Origin: Paenibacillus senegalimassiliensis
GTDB lineage: Bacteria; Bacillota; Bacilli; Paenibacillales; Paenibacillaceae
Length of the DNA stretch: 64,000 nt
Assembly (NCBI RefSeq): GCF_001486585.1
Contig: NZ_LN909046.1
Location: forward strand, 620,001-684,000
Direction of reading: 5' to 3'
Both the position numbers and the translations under genes were made by a program. Shown piece by piece: positions 37,116-46,797 of this stretch (within the stretch, counting starts at the first letter, position 1; every line of letters begins with the position of its first letter). The notes below the pieces were generated by a model that saw nothing but the letters and a program-made list of their open reading frames with translations, ran no database searches and had not been told where the DNA came from.

Positions 37116-37153
37116 ATAGTAGACATTAGTACGTGGAAGGATGCTATAAACGG

Positions 37154-37915
37154 ATGAAATACAACGTTAATGCGGCCGAAAAGGCCGTTTGTCATGACAG
37201 CATCATTGAACTGGACCGCGTGTCCTTCTCCTATCAGGAGCAGAAGGTCATCTCTGACCTCAGCTTTGAGGTGCATGAACGGGATTTCGTCGGGGTGATC
37301 GGTTCCAACGGAGCCGGGAAAACGACACTGCTACGCATGATGGTCGGGCTCTTGCAGCCGACACAGGGAGAGATTCGGTTGTTTGGTCAATCCATCAAGC
37401 GTTTTCGCGATTGGAAACGAATTGGCTATGTGCCGCAGAAGAACGCCTTTAATCCGCTATTTCCCGCAACGGTGCGCGAAGTGGTAATGTCGGGTTTGTA
37501 CCATAATCGGCAAATATTCCGCCGGGTCGGCCGTGTAGAGCAGCAGAAATGCAATGATGCCCTGGAAGTGATGCGCATCGGCAGTATTGCCGACAAGCGG
37601 ATCGGGCAGCTATCCGGGGGGCAGCAGCAACGCGTCTTTTTGGCCAGAGCCTTAATCAATAAACCAGATTTGCTCGTTCTGGATGAACCGACAGTGGGGA
37701 TTGATGCGCAGACGCAGGCTGATTTTTTTGAATTAATTTTCCATATGCATGCGCACCATCACATGACCTTTCTTATGGTATCGCATGATATTGCCATGAT
37801 TGAAGGCCGCTTGGGACAAGAACCTCGTAAGGAGTGCGGCGGAATCAAGTTCTACGTGCGTCATTCGCATGATCAGGACTGTGCGATTCCAGATCTCCAG
37901 CATTCCTTGGTATAG
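37154..37915 (+). CDS. znuC: Zinc ABC transporter ATP-binding protein ZnuC
   Basis: An ATPase of about 253 residues with Walker A GSNGAGKTT, ABC signature LSGGQQQR and Walker B LLVLDEP, followed by the switch histidine in VSHD. It energises the zinc importer. ATG 37154 gives the normal length; an in-frame GTG at 37133 has no binding site. It lies 38 bases after znuA. Confidence 0.93.
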   Translation: MKYNVNAAEKAVCHDSIIELDRVSFSYQEQKVISDLSFEVHERDFVGVIGSNGAGKTTLLRMMVGLLQPTQGEIRLFGQSIKRFRDWKRIGYVPQKNAFNPLFPATVREVVMSGLYHNRQIFRRVGRVEQQKCNDALEVMRIGSIADKRIGQLSGGQQQRVFLARALINKPDLLVLDEPTVGIDAQTQADFFELIFHMHAHHHMTFLMVSHDIAMIEGRLGQEPRKECGGIKFYVRHSHDQDCAIPDLQHSLV

Positions 37916-37996
37916 CCAGTTGATTCACTTGAAACAAATAGACAGAAGTTTTGCGAAGTTGGTTTTGCTTGGCAGAACCTTTAGGAGTTGTGGGTT

Positions 37997-38800
37997 TTGG
38001 AAATTTTAACTGCTGATTTCTTTCAAAGAGCGCTGACCGGAGGGCTGCTGATTGGGCTTACGGCCCCGCTGATTGGTATCTTCCTTGTGCTGCGGCGTTT
38101 GTCCATGATTGGAGATACCCTTGCTCATGTGACCATTGCAGGAGTTGCACTGGGCCTCTTGATCGGGGCATATCCTGTCGGTGTCGGTTTGGTGTTCGCC
38201 GTTGTGGCTTCCTTCGCCATCGAGAAGCTGCGGAAGGCTTATAAGGGCTATGCCGAGCTATCCATCGCTATCATTATGTCTGGTGGCGTAGCGCTGGCTT
38301 CCTTGTTCTTTACGCTGGGAATGGGCTACAATACAGATGTAACCAGTTATTTATTTGGCAGTATCTTCACACTAAATACTACGGATTTATATGTCGCTTT
38401 TGCCGTTACCATTGTGGTGATTGTGGTCGTATTCGCTTTCTTCAAGGAGTTCTTCTTGCTTACCTTTGAAGAGGATGCAGCATCCGTTAGCGGCTTGCCT
38501 GTTAAAATGCTAAACCTGTTGCTCACGGTCATGACGGCTCTTGTTATCAGTACAGCCATCAAAATTGTAGGCGCTTTGCTAGTTTCCGCCTTGCTGACGA
38601 TTCCAGCAGCTTGTAGTCTGCTGATCGCCAGAAGCTTCAAGTCTTCTGTGATCTTCTCTGTCATTATTGCAGAAATTGCTGTAGTGGCAGGGCTGATGAT
38701 AGCGGGGATCTGGAATTTGGCACCCGGAGCGACGATCGTGCTGCTACTGATTGGTATGCTTATATTAACCCTGCTGGGAAAACGGGGGTTCTCCGCGTAG
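37997..38800 (+). CDS. znuB: Zinc ABC transporter permease ZnuB
   Basis: A permease of about 267 residues, ABC-3 family, with roughly eight hydrophobic segments and the characteristic RRLSMIGDTLAHVTIAGVALG region. It forms the membrane channel for zinc. TTG 37997 is chosen because AGGAG (37983-37987) is nine bases upstream; an in-frame TTG at 37988 is too close to it. Confidence 0.93.
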   Translation: MEILTADFFQRALTGGLLIGLTAPLIGIFLVLRRLSMIGDTLAHVTIAGVALGLLIGAYPVGVGLVFAVVASFAIEKLRKAYKGYAELSIAIIMSGGVALASLFFTLGMGYNTDVTSYLFGSIFTLNTTDLYVAFAVTIVVIVVVFAFFKEFFLLTFEEDAASVSGLPVKMLNLLLTVMTALVISTAIKIVGALLVSALLTIPAACSLLIARSFKSSVIFSVIIAEIAVVAGLMIAGIWNLAPGATIVLLLIGMLILTLLGKRGFSA

Positions 38801-38830
38801 CCCTACTTGGGATATACATAGGAGGTTTGT

Positions 38831-39544
38831 ATGGCTGATATTCATCTCGGCATTGCCTTTGGTGCGGGAGTTGCATCCTTTATATCCCCTTGCTGCTTGC
38901 CTTTGTATCCATCGTATCTGTCTTATATCACAGGAATGTCTGTACAGCAGCTTAAGACGGAGCAAGGGAAGCGGGAGGTTCGCTTCCGGACGATGACGCA
39001 TACGTTGGCCTTCATCCTTGGTTTTTCTGTTGTATTTTACACGCTTGGATTCGGAGCGGGCTTGTTTGGAGAATTCTTCAATCAATACCGCGTTCTGATT
39101 CGGCAATTATCAGCTATATTGATTATGGTGATGGGTTTGGTCCTGTTAGGTTTGTTCCAGCCGCAATTTCTGATGAAGGAACGGAAGATGAACTTTACGT
39201 CCAAGCCAGCAGGGTACCTTGGTTCATTTATATTTGGTATCGGCTTCTCGGCGGGGTGGTCGCCATGTGTGGGGCCGATTTTGGCCGCAATCATTGCGAT
39301 GGCAGTAACAGAACCGGGCGCTTGGATCGGACTCATTACAGCGTATACGCTTGGCTTCGCCTTGCCATTTTTCGTGCTGGCTTTCTTTATCGGATCGACC
39401 AAATGGATTCTCAAATATTCTGTCGCAATCATGAAGATCGGCGGGGCCCTTATGTTGCTGATGGGTGTCCTGCTATTCACAAATCGCATGGCGCAGATTA
39501 CTATCTGGCTTCAGCAAATCACTCCGGAATGGCTGAAATTCTGA
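38831..39544 (+). CDS. ccdA: Cytochrome c biogenesis protein CcdA
   Basis: A 237-residue membrane protein with six hydrophobic segments. The first redox cysteine lies in SPCCLPLYPSYLSY and the second in WSPCVGP, the pair used to carry reducing power across the membrane. CcdA supplies electrons to extracellular thioredoxin-like proteins for cytochrome c maturation and, in spore formers, for cortex synthesis through StoA. It follows znuB by 30 bases, so it may be partly co-transcribed with the zinc operon, although there is no known functional tie. Confidence 0.93.
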   Translation: MADIHLGIAFGAGVASFISPCCLPLYPSYLSYITGMSVQQLKTEQGKREVRFRTMTHTLAFILGFSVVFYTLGFGAGLFGEFFNQYRVLIRQLSAILIMVMGLVLLGLFQPQFLMKERKMNFTSKPAGYLGSFIFGIGFSAGWSPCVGPILAAIIAMAVTEPGAWIGLITAYTLGFALPFFVLAFFIGSTKWILKYSVAIMKIGGALMLLMGVLLFTNRMAQITIWLQQITPEWLKF

Positions 39545-39667
39545 GCGTGGACGATTGAGTGTCTGAAGTGCACTTGCCAATGGACAATCATAACATGTAT
39601 CATTAACAGAGTAATGTTTTGCGTACATTAAGTCCGCGTTAACTCATGGAAAAGAGGGAATCATCAG

Positions 39668-40093
39668 ATGCCAACGCCCAGTATGGAGGATTATTTGGAG
39701 CGGATTTACAAGCTAATCGACGAGAAAGGCTACGCTCGTGTATCCGATATTGCGGAAGGTTTGGAGGTTCATCCTTCCTCCGTTACAAAAATGATCCAAA
39801 AATTGGACAAGGATGAATATTTAATTTACGAGAAGTACCGGGGGCTTGTCCTGACCAGCAAAGGGAAGAAAATCGGCAAACGACTTGTGGACCGCCATCA
39901 ATTGCTGGAGGAGTTCCTTGGCATGATCGGTGTGGAGCATGAGAACATTTATAAAGATGTCGAAGGAATCGAGCATCATTTGAGCTGGGACTCTATCACG
40001 CGTATCGCTACATTGGTAGAGTATTTCAAACGTGATGCTTCTCGTATGAATGAGCTTGAAAATGTCCATCAGGAATTATTAAATGAATCCTAG
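39668..40093 (+). CDS. mntR: Manganese transport regulator MntR
   Basis: A 141-residue DtxR-family regulator nearly identical in layout to B. subtilis MntR. All metal ligands are in register: D8, E11, H77, E99, E102 and H103. The winged helix includes [27 protein letters not shown]. Manganese-bound MntR represses manganese uptake and can activate export genes; the TerC gene at 8494 with its manganese riboswitch is a plausible functional counterpart. It is a single-gene unit closed by a terminator. Confidence 0.96.
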   Translation: MPTPSMEDYLERIYKLIDEKGYARVSDIAEGLEVHPSSVTKMIQKLDKDEYLIYEKYRGLVLTSKGKKIGKRLVDRHQLLEEFLGMIGVEHENIYKDVEGIEHHLSWDSITRIATLVEYFKRDASRMNELENVHQELLNES

Positions 40094-40097
40094 AGGA

Positions 40098-40132
40098 AGC
40101 ATCTGTCTTATGACCAAGGCAGATGCTTTTTT
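40098..40132 (+). terminator. Terminator after mntR
   Basis: AGCATCTG / CAGATGCT hairpin with a T run. Confidence 0.9.
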
Positions 40133-40256
40133 CTATGCTTCTATGTCGCTTGCTTAACCTGCTTTTTATGGAAAAAACGCAACTCTTGGGTGGTTCAAAG
40201 CGTTAATATGGGTGCACGCATTTGCTTGTACATCAAAAATGTTTTGGAGGTTACTC

Positions 40257-41891
40257 ATGAAATTACGCGTTTGGTGGATTCCTATTTTTATTCTGATGCT
40301 AATATGGCCGAATGCCGGCAAGCTGGAAGCAGCTAGTACACCCGACATTCGCATTTATCTGGACGGGGCGTTGTTGTCCACAGATGCTCCCCCGTATATC
40401 AAACCTGGGGCGAATGTAACAATGGTGCCGCTCCGCGTGATTAGCGAAGGCCTGGGCGCGCGGGTGGCCTGGTCCCAACTGAACAAGACAGCAACGATTG
40501 AGAAGGATGGAAATACGTTAATTCTGACGAGTGGAACTGCAAGTGCCAAGGTCAACGGGGAGACGATTCAATTGGACGCTTCCGTAGAAATCAGCGGGGG
40601 ACGGACTATGGTGCCTTTGCGGTTTGTCAGTGAACAGCTTGGGCTTACAGTCAACTGGAATAACACAAACCGTACGATTACACTAAGCTCCGATACGGGG
40701 GGAGAGGAGATCGGGCCTGAGCCGGGCACGGATGCGCCACCGGTTGATATTTCGTTACCGCCATCAACGCCGGTGGGAACTGCTGACGAGCTGCGAGGCG
40801 TATGGATATCCACCGTATTTAATCTCGATTGGCCAACCAAAGCTTCTTACGGTAAGGCAGATGTACAACAAGCGGAATATATCAAGCTGCTTGACGAGGT
40901 GCAGGCCATGGGGATGAATGCCGTGTTTGTACAGGTTCGCCCGGAAGCCGATGCGATCTATCCATCCAAGCTGGTTCCTTGGTCGGCTTACCTGACTGGA
41001 ACCGCGGGCAAGGACCCGGGATACGATCCTCTTCAATTTTTGATTGAAGAAACTCATCGCAGAGGTATGGAGTTCCATGCCTGGTTTAACCCGTTCCGTG
41101 CTAGCACGGGTGGAGATGCTACCAAGCTACCGAAGAATCACGTAGCTAACGAGCACCCGGACTGGATCGTCAAGTACAATGATAAATTGTATATCAATCC
41201 GGGAGTCCCGGAGGCCCGTGATCATGTCATTGCCGCAGTTATGGAAGTTGTTCGCGGGTATGATATCGATGGGGTTCATCTGGATGATTATTTCTACCCA
41301 ACCGGAGAAACTTCCAGCAAGAAATTTAATGACGACACGACCTATAGAACCTATAATGCTCAAAAGCTGAAAGATAAAGGCGACTGGAGAAGAGATAATA
41401 TCAATCGGTTTGTCGAGAAGCTGGGACAAAGCATTAATCAATCTAAGCCAGACGTATCCTTCGGTATCAGCCCGTTTGGAGTATGGCGCAACAAGGCAGT
41501 TGATATTACGGGCTCGAATACCAAGGCCGGAGTCACGACGTATGACCATATGTACGCGGATGTACGCACTTGGATTAAGCGGGAGTGGATTGATTATGTA
41601 GCGCCACAGCTATATTGGAGTATGTCCCGCAAGGAGGTTCAATACGATCTGCTGGCCGACTGGTGGGCAGGGGAGGTCAAAGGAACTAACGTCAAGCTGT
41701 ACATCGGACATGCGCCATACAAGCTGGGGACGCCGGAGATTGGCTGGTCTAGTGCGCAGGAGATCATCAACCAACTGGACTATAATCGTCAGGTTCCTGA
41801 AATTCAAGGCAGCATCTTCTTCAGTGCCAAGGACCTGCGCAAGAACCCGCTGGGACTGATTCCGTTGCTGCAAGCTTATTACGGCCAGTAG
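40257..41891 (+). CDS. Secreted GHL10/DUF187 glycoside hydrolase-like protein with copper amine oxidase-like domain
   Basis: A 544-residue exported protein. Signal peptide ends near LEAAST (about residue 24), then a Cu_amine_oxidN1-type domain with two VPLR repeats (about 30-150), a Pro-rich linker, and a GHL10 (DUF187) barrel from about 180 (ELRGVWISTVFNLDWP, VQVRPEADAIYPS, DGVHLDDYFYP). The family is glycosidase-like and often acts on cell-surface glycans; the substrate is unknown. ATG 40257 has TGGAGG six bases upstream, and the open frame from 40212 is rejected. It shares the wall-associated first domain with the protein at 30350. Confidence 0.88.
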   Translation: MKLRVWWIPIFILMLIWPNAGKLEAASTPDIRIYLDGALLSTDAPPYIKPGANVTMVPLRVISEGLGARVAWSQLNKTATIEKDGNTLILTSGTASAKVNGETIQLDASVEISGGRTMVPLRFVSEQLGLTVNWNNTNRTITLSSDTGGEEIGPEPGTDAPPVDISLPPSTPVGTADELRGVWISTVFNLDWPTKASYGKADVQQAEYIKLLDEVQAMGMNAVFVQVRPEADAIYPSKLVPWSAYLTGTAGKDPGYDPLQFLIEETHRRGMEFHAWFNPFRASTGGDATKLPKNHVANEHPDWIVKYNDKLYINPGVPEARDHVIAAVMEVVRGYDIDGVHLDDYFYPTGETSSKKFNDDTTYRTYNAQKLKDKGDWRRDNINRFVEKLGQSINQSKPDVSFGISPFGVWRNKAVDITGSNTKAGVTTYDHMYADVRTWIKREWIDYVAPQLYWSMSRKEVQYDLLADWWAGEVKGTNVKLYIGHAPYKLGTPEIGWSSAQEIINQLDYNRQVPEIQGSIFFSAKDLRKNPLGLIPLLQAYYGQ

Positions 41892-41999
41892 ACAAAGGTA
41901 GTAGCAGTAGCGGTCTTATCTACATCTCTTGACAGAAGCCAGCTATTAAGATACATTCGTAATCATATATTATGTTTAATACATCATTAAATGCTTCGA

Positions 42000-42231
42000 C
42001 CAAGGAGCGAGTTTCATTTGTCCGTGCCTCAGAGAAGAGACTGATGCTGAGAGGTCTCTGCCGTGACTGAATCTCCCCCGCCTTGCGAGCTGTACAGGGG
42101 AATCATCCTGAAGAGGAGAATAACTTGTACCGGCCCCACCGTTACCGGGATAAGCATGACCGATCTATGGATCGGCATGGAAATAGGGTGGTACCACGAC
42201 ACATTCGTCCCTGACGAATGTGTCTTTTTTT
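42000..42231 (+). promoter_or_regulatory. T-box leader controlling proS
   Basis: A T-box riboswitch. The antiterminator signature AAATAGGGTGGTACCACG lies at 42181-42198, and a strong terminator GACACATTCGTC / GACGAATGTGTC with seven Ts at 42198-42231. A k-turn-like AGAGAAGAG segment occurs in Stem I at 42030-42038. The downstream gene is prolyl-tRNA synthetase, so uncharged prolyl tRNA is the expected signal. The specifier codon was not identified with confidence. The segment 41892-41999 holds no gene or site I can support. Confidence 0.93.
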
Positions 42232-42265
42232 GTATATTGCTCTTTAGATTAGGGAGGGACTTCTT

Positions 42266-43990
42266 ATGCGTCAAAGTAAATTATTAGCGCCTACTCTACG
42301 GGAGGCTCCGTCAGATGCCGAGGCTGCAAGTCATCGTTGGTTGCTGCGTGCAGGCTACATTCGTCAACTGGCCGCAGGGATTTACACTTATTTGCCCCTG
42401 GCGAGACGAGTATTGCATAAGATTGAGCGAATAGTTCACGAGGAAATGGAAAGAGCGGGAGCTCAGGAATTGCTGCTGCCTGCCATGCAGCCAGCAGAGC
42501 TATGGAAGGAATCCGGGCGTTATGAACGTTATGGCGATGAATTAATCCGACTTAAGGATCGGCACGGCCGCGAGTTTGCGTTGGGGCCAACACATGAGGA
42601 AGTCATTACGCAACTTGCAGGGGACGAGATCAATTCTTATCGCAGACTACCTGTAACCTTGTATCAGATTCAGACGAAGTTTCGCGATGAACGTCGTCCG
42701 AGGTTCGGGCTTTTGCGGGGGAGAGAGTTTCTGATGAAGGATGCCTACTCCTTTGATGAAGATTGGGAAGGATTGAACCAGTCTTATCGTGCTATGTTCA
42801 AGGCATATGAAGCGATCCTTGGGCGATGCGACTTGGATTATCGGGCGGTAGAGGCTGATCCAGGTGCAATTGGAGGAGAGGGGGAGACCCATGAATTTAT
42901 GGTGCTGGCGGACATTGGCGAGGACAGAATTGCAGTATGCAATACTTGTGACTATGCGGCAAATATTGAGAAGGCTAGCTCAGTTAATTCCGATGCTGCT
43001 CCTCCAACTATCACAGGTTCCCTAATTACAGCACCACAGCCTGCACAAGTCCAAACTCCCGAAGTTCACACCATTGATCAGCTTTGTGATTTTTTTCAAT
43101 CCGGACCAGATCACATGATCAAAACTCTGATATACACAGTTGATGGGTTACAATCTGTTGCTGTAGTTGTAAGGGGAGATCATGAGGTGAATGAGCTTAA
43201 GGTAGCTACTTACCTCGGTGTGACCGAAGTGCATTTGGCCGATGCTGCAACCGTAGAGCAAATAACGGGGGCTCCTGTTAGCTTTGCCGGTCCAATCGGG
43301 CTGGATATTCCGGTTCTGATGGATCGGGATGTCCTCCTGATGAGTGAGGGGATAGCCGGAGCTAACCAAGTTGATACCCACCTGCAATCCGTGATTCCCT
43401 CTCGGGATATGGTGCATGCAGTAGCGGGGGATTTCAGAAATGTGGTAGACGGCGACACTTGCCCTCATTGCGGTAAGGGAGTTCTCCAGCTTCTGCATGG
43501 CATTGAGGTCGGTCATATCTTCAAGTTGGGAACAAAATATAGTGAGCGTTTGAACGCAGCATTTCTGAACCGCCAAGGACAACGGCAGCCGATGATCATG
43601 GGTTGTTACGGAATAGGAATTTCACGACTGCTCTCCGCTATAGCAGAGCAACATCATGATGAGCGAGGACTGGCGTGGCCAACGTCCCTGGCTCCCTATC
43701 AAGTCCATATTATGCCCGTATCCATGAAGGACACTAGGCAAGTGGAGCTAGCGGAGCAGTTGTACGCCAAGTTGCTTGAGTGCGGGGTGGAGGTACTGCT
43801 TGATGACCGAGATGAAAGGCCAGGTAGCAAATTCAAGGACGCTGAGTTGATAGGGCTTCCTTATCGGATTGTCATCGGCAAGGGTGCGGACCAAGACCTG
43901 GTGGAATGGCTGGAGCACGGTATGTCGGATGGCGAAGTAATCTCATCACAGCAGGCGATTGACCGCGCACTTCAATTATTGCATCGTTAG
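42266..43990 (+). CDS. proS: Proline-tRNA ligase, bacterial type with editing domain
   Basis: A 574-residue class II synthetase (ProRS type 1). Motif 2 (YQIQTKFRDERRPRFGLLRGREFLMKDAYSF, as consecutive conserved blocks) and motif 3 (MGCYGIGISRLLSA) flank the INS editing domain (about 225-400) that clears alanyl-tRNA. The C-terminal anticodon-binding domain includes LLDDRDERPGSKFKDAELIG. ATG 42266 has AGGGAGGG upstream. It is controlled by its own T-box leader. Confidence 0.96.
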   Translation: MRQSKLLAPTLREAPSDAEAASHRWLLRAGYIRQLAAGIYTYLPLARRVLHKIERIVHEEMERAGAQELLLPAMQPAELWKESGRYERYGDELIRLKDRHGREFALGPTHEEVITQLAGDEINSYRRLPVTLYQIQTKFRDERRPRFGLLRGREFLMKDAYSFDEDWEGLNQSYRAMFKAYEAILGRCDLDYRAVEADPGAIGGEGETHEFMVLADIGEDRIAVCNTCDYAANIEKASSVNSDAAPPTITGSLITAPQPAQVQTPEVHTIDQLCDFFQSGPDHMIKTLIYTVDGLQSVAVVVRGDHEVNELKVATYLGVTEVHLADAATVEQITGAPVSFAGPIGLDIPVLMDRDVLLMSEGIAGANQVDTHLQSVIPSRDMVHAVAGDFRNVVDGDTCPHCGKGVLQLLHGIEVGHIFKLGTKYSERLNAAFLNRQGQRQPMIMGCYGIGISRLLSAIAEQHHDERGLAWPTSLAPYQVHIMPVSMKDTRQVELAEQLYAKLLECGVEVLLDDRDERPGSKFKDAELIGLPYRIVIGKGADQDLVEWLEHGMSDGEVISSQQAIDRALQLLHR

Positions 43991-44050
43991 CCAGACAGGC
44001 ATATGCACGCTCCTATCAACATACATAAGCAATAGACCTTATGGATAGGG

Positions 44051-45037
44051 ATGGGTGATGCTAGCCTGATGCTGATGAACGCAGTGTTTGAAGGTGGCGG
44101 AGTCAGAGGGATTTCTCTGGCGGGGGCAGTTCGGGCAGCGGAAGTCAACGGAGGAAAGTTTAATCGCGTTGCCGGCACCTCCTCAGGCTCCATTGTCGCT
44201 TCGTTACTTGCCGCCGGATATAGCGCCGAAGAGATGAGAGAAATCATCATGCGTACGTCGTTCTCCCGGCTCCTGAAGCGTTCGCCAATTTTCAACTTGG
44301 CCGTCCTTGGTCCTGCACTAAGGGTATTGCTTCGCAAGGGCCTGTACTCCGGTGAAGCCTTGGAAGAATGGGTCCGTTACATCCTGCAGCTCAAGGGAGT
44401 ACGGACCTTTGGAGATCTGGAGCCGGGGAAACTGACGATAATTGCTTCGGACATTACAAACGGCAAAATTCTGGTACTCCCGGATGATCTGGAGAGAATT
44501 GGCATTCATTCCGGATCGTTCGAGGTAGCGCGTGCCGTAAGGATGAGCTGCAGTATACCTTATTTTTTTGATCCGGTGTTGCTTCGTCTTCCGGCGAAGC
44601 GGACCAAGGGAAGGCCCTTTGTCAATCAGTTCCTGCATGTTGTCGATGGAGGCTTGTTAAGCAATTTTCCACTGTGGTTATTCGATCGCGAGGAGCCGCA
44701 GTCTCCTGAACAGCGAATTCCTACCGTGGGCTTTCAAATGGTTGGTAAAAACACGAATAAGCCACATGATATTTATGGTCCGTTCTCAATGCTACAGGCG
44801 ATCGTGGAGTCCATGTTGTCGGCACATGATGAACGGTACATCGAGCAATCCAATCGCTATCGGACCGTCAAGATTCCCACACTGGGTATCAGTACGACCC
44901 AATTTGATATCGACGATGAGGAAAGCTTGCTATTATTCGAGTCGGGATTCCGTGCGGGGGATCGTTTCTTTAAGGGATGGAGCACTAAGCTTTATGAGGA
45001 GCAATTCCAGAAATATCAACAGACTTACGTGCCTTAA
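44051..45037 (+). CDS. yqhO: Patatin-like phospholipase family protein (YqhO)
   Basis: A 328-residue patatin-domain protein with the oxyanion motif EGGGVRGISLAG, the nucleophile serine in GTSSGS, and the catalytic aspartate in DGG (VVDGGLLSNFP). These predict a cytoplasmic acyl hydrolase acting on lipids. No signal peptide. The gene order that follows (yqhP, yqhQ, yqhR, aroQ, pepQ-like, efp) matches B. subtilis, where this position is yqhO. Starts at 44051, 44069 and 44075 are all in frame; the binding site GGGTGATG near 44053 would favour 44069. Confidence 0.88.
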   Translation: MGDASLMLMNAVFEGGGVRGISLAGAVRAAEVNGGKFNRVAGTSSGSIVASLLAAGYSAEEMREIIMRTSFSRLLKRSPIFNLAVLGPALRVLLRKGLYSGEALEEWVRYILQLKGVRTFGDLEPGKLTIIASDITNGKILVLPDDLERIGIHSGSFEVARAVRMSCSIPYFFDPVLLRLPAKRTKGRPFVNQFLHVVDGGLLSNFPLWLFDREEPQSPEQRIPTVGFQMVGKNTNKPHDIYGPFSMLQAIVESMLSAHDERYIEQSNRYRTVKIPTLGISTTQFDIDDEESLLLFESGFRAGDRFFKGWSTKLYEEQFQKYQQTYVP

Positions 45038-45061
45038 TTAATAATTGGTAGGGAATAACCC

Positions 45062-45106
45062 AAAAAGGATGGAACCCATGAATCTTCATGGGTTCCATCC
45101 TTTTTT
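45062..45106. terminator. Bidirectional terminator between yqhO and yqhP
   Basis: Perfect 21-base arms, AAAAAGGATGGAACCCATGA and its complement, around a TC loop, with A and T runs suited to both strands. Confidence 0.95.
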
Positions 45107-45114
45107 GACGAGCT

Positions 45115-45435
45115 TTAATGATATTTGGGCAAATCGTCATCGTTTTTGCCCTTTTGTCCTTCGATGACCTGGAACGGATAAGCCTTGCGCTTCTCTGTAG
45201 TAGAGCGTCGTTCCGCGGCTACCTTGGCCATCGTGCGGGCAGAGGGTTTGATTTTGGGGTGTTGCTTTCGGTAGCGGCGGGGCGGGTATTTATACAATAG
45301 AAATACAATCGCTACTACCGCCAAAGGCACGATTACGTTACCTATAGGGATATGCTTGCTGAGAAACAAGCCGTCAATAATGCCGAATACCGACAAAAAT
45401 GCGATAATCCACAAAAAGATGCGTTGTCTTCTCAT
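45115..45435 (-). CDS. yqhP: Small conserved membrane protein in the YqhP position
   Basis: A 106-residue protein with two hydrophobic segments (about 5-25 and 32-48) and a basic, hydrophilic C-terminal half (YPPRRYRKQHPKIKPSARTMAKVAAERRS). No enzymatic motif was recognised. It follows yqhQ by only seven bases on the same strand, and B. subtilis has the small membrane gene yqhP at this place. The name rests on position and general character rather than on sequence matching. Confidence 0.6.
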   Translation of the reverse strand: MRRQRIFLWIIAFLSVFGIIDGLFLSKHIPIGNVIVPLAVVAIVFLLYKYPPRRYRKQHPKIKPSARTMAKVAAERRSTTEKRKAYPFQVIEGQKGKNDDDLPKYH

Positions 45436-45442
45436 GCGAATC

Positions 45443-46450
45443 TCATCCTTTCAAGGGATCCAATGCAGCATTGACCGTTGTCTCCGTAACGCCTACTTGC
45501 TCCATACGGGCATCCATCTCCTGCATGCGGTTGAATGAAGCGATGGATACTTCCACTTGCTCGTCACTAGGTTCCTTGGTTGTCAACAATTGCAGCCACA
45601 ACCCCGGATATCCGAGATAACGAAGCACAGGAATTTCGCGAACTGCATTAGTCAACCGTAACAATTCATAGGAAAGACCAATAACCAGCGGAAGCAGCAA
45701 TACACGGATGTACATCCGTTCCCAGACATTATCCCAACTGAAGATAGGCAATGAATAGATAATAACCCCCACAATAACAGTCAGAATAATGAAGCTACTA
45801 CCACAACGGTAATGCAAGCGACTATATTTCTGCACATTAGCAGGTGTTAGTTCTTCTCCAGCCTCATAAGCGGAAATAACCTTATGCTCTGCGCCGTGAT
45901 ATTGGAACAGGCGCTTGATTACCGGGGTCTGGGACATTAGCCATAAATAGATAAGCAGCAATACGATCTTGATGACACCTTCGATTAGCGTATGCATGGT
46001 TTGACTGGAGAACGCATGCTGGAACAGATATTGTTCTACCAGAGCTGGCACCAGCGTGAAGATGAGCTTGCCAACGATAAAGGAAATGACCCCGGCGATA
46101 GCTACACCGACCAGCATCGTCAAGGAGAAGCCTGATTCATCCTTTTCCTTCTGCTTGGCTCGTTCTTCCGGTTCCATCTCATCGTCAGCCATCGCTTCCG
46201 CTGAATAATTCAAATGCTTGGAGCCTTTGGCACTGGAATCAATGATACTGACCAGACCACGTAACAATGGAATCTTACGCAGCTTTCTAACCCACTGCTT
46301 GTCTTGCTTGGGTACTTCCAAAAAGGTAATCTCGCCGCTCTTGCGGCGTACGGCTGTTACGTTCACATGCTTGCCGCCGAACATAACGCCTTCAATAACG
46401 GCTTGGCCGCCGTAAATGACGGGTGCAGATTGCTCAGGCAAATAAGTCAC
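45443..46450 (-). CDS. yqhQ: DUF1385 membrane protein YqhQ
   Basis: A 335-residue membrane protein with about four hydrophobic segments and clear DUF1385 motifs: GGQAVIEGVMFGG near the N-terminus, FQYHGAEHKVISAYE, and RCGSSFIIL in the core. The function is unknown; conserved histidines and cysteine in the core suggest metal or substrate binding. It is encoded with yqhP on the minus strand, divergent from yqhR across a 347-base gap that holds a short mobile-like element. Confidence 0.92.
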   Translation of the reverse strand: MTYLPEQSAPVIYGGQAVIEGVMFGGKHVNVTAVRRKSGEITFLEVPKQDKQWVRKLRKIPLLRGLVSIIDSSAKGSKHLNYSAEAMADDEMEPEERAKQKEKDESGFSLTMLVGVAIAGVISFIVGKLIFTLVPALVEQYLFQHAFSSQTMHTLIEGVIKIVLLLIYLWLMSQTPVIKRLFQYHGAEHKVISAYEAGEELTPANVQKYSRLHYRCGSSFIILTVIVGVIIYSLPIFSWDNVWERMYIRVLLLPLVIGLSYELLRLTNAVREIPVLRYLGYPGLWLQLLTTKEPSDEQVEVSIASFNRMQEMDARMEQVGVTETTVNAALDPLKG

Positions 46451-46568
46451 CTTCCTATGAATTCTGTAATGATTCCATTGTAACGGACTTTGCGGTCAAA
46501 TTCTAGTTTGTTTAGTCTTTCTGGAAATGAGCATACTAATCTTCAAAAATCAGAAGCTTATAGTACGT

Positions 46569-46771
46569 GTTCAAAAAGTCGAATTTCTAGGACCAAAGCT
46601 TATGCTTCCGATGTGCGTTTTTTCAAAACGCTTGAGTTGGATGAAGCTAGGGACTGAGGAGTGGAGCGTACGTAGTGGGTACGTGAGCACCGGAAGGCCC
46701 GGGTGAATTCAAGATTCGATGTCGAACCCACTTCTCGAATAACTTCGTTCTGGGAAGACGACTTTTTGAAC
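46569..46771. repeat. MITE-like element with 13-bp terminal inverted repeats
   Basis: A 203-base element in the yqhQ-yqhR gap, bounded by perfect 13-base inverted repeats, GTTCAAAAAGTCG (46569-46581) and CGACTTTTTGAAC (46759-46771). The interior has no coding frame and contains hairpin-forming segments. It resembles an interspersed repeat that I recall from Paenibacillus chromosomes (interior GGAGTGGAGCGTACGTAGTG and CAAGATTCGATGTCGAA). Only one copy was noticed in this window. No target-site duplication is obvious. Confidence 0.7.
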
Positions 46772-46797
46772 TACCTCTTAATAGAAAGGAAGAATGC

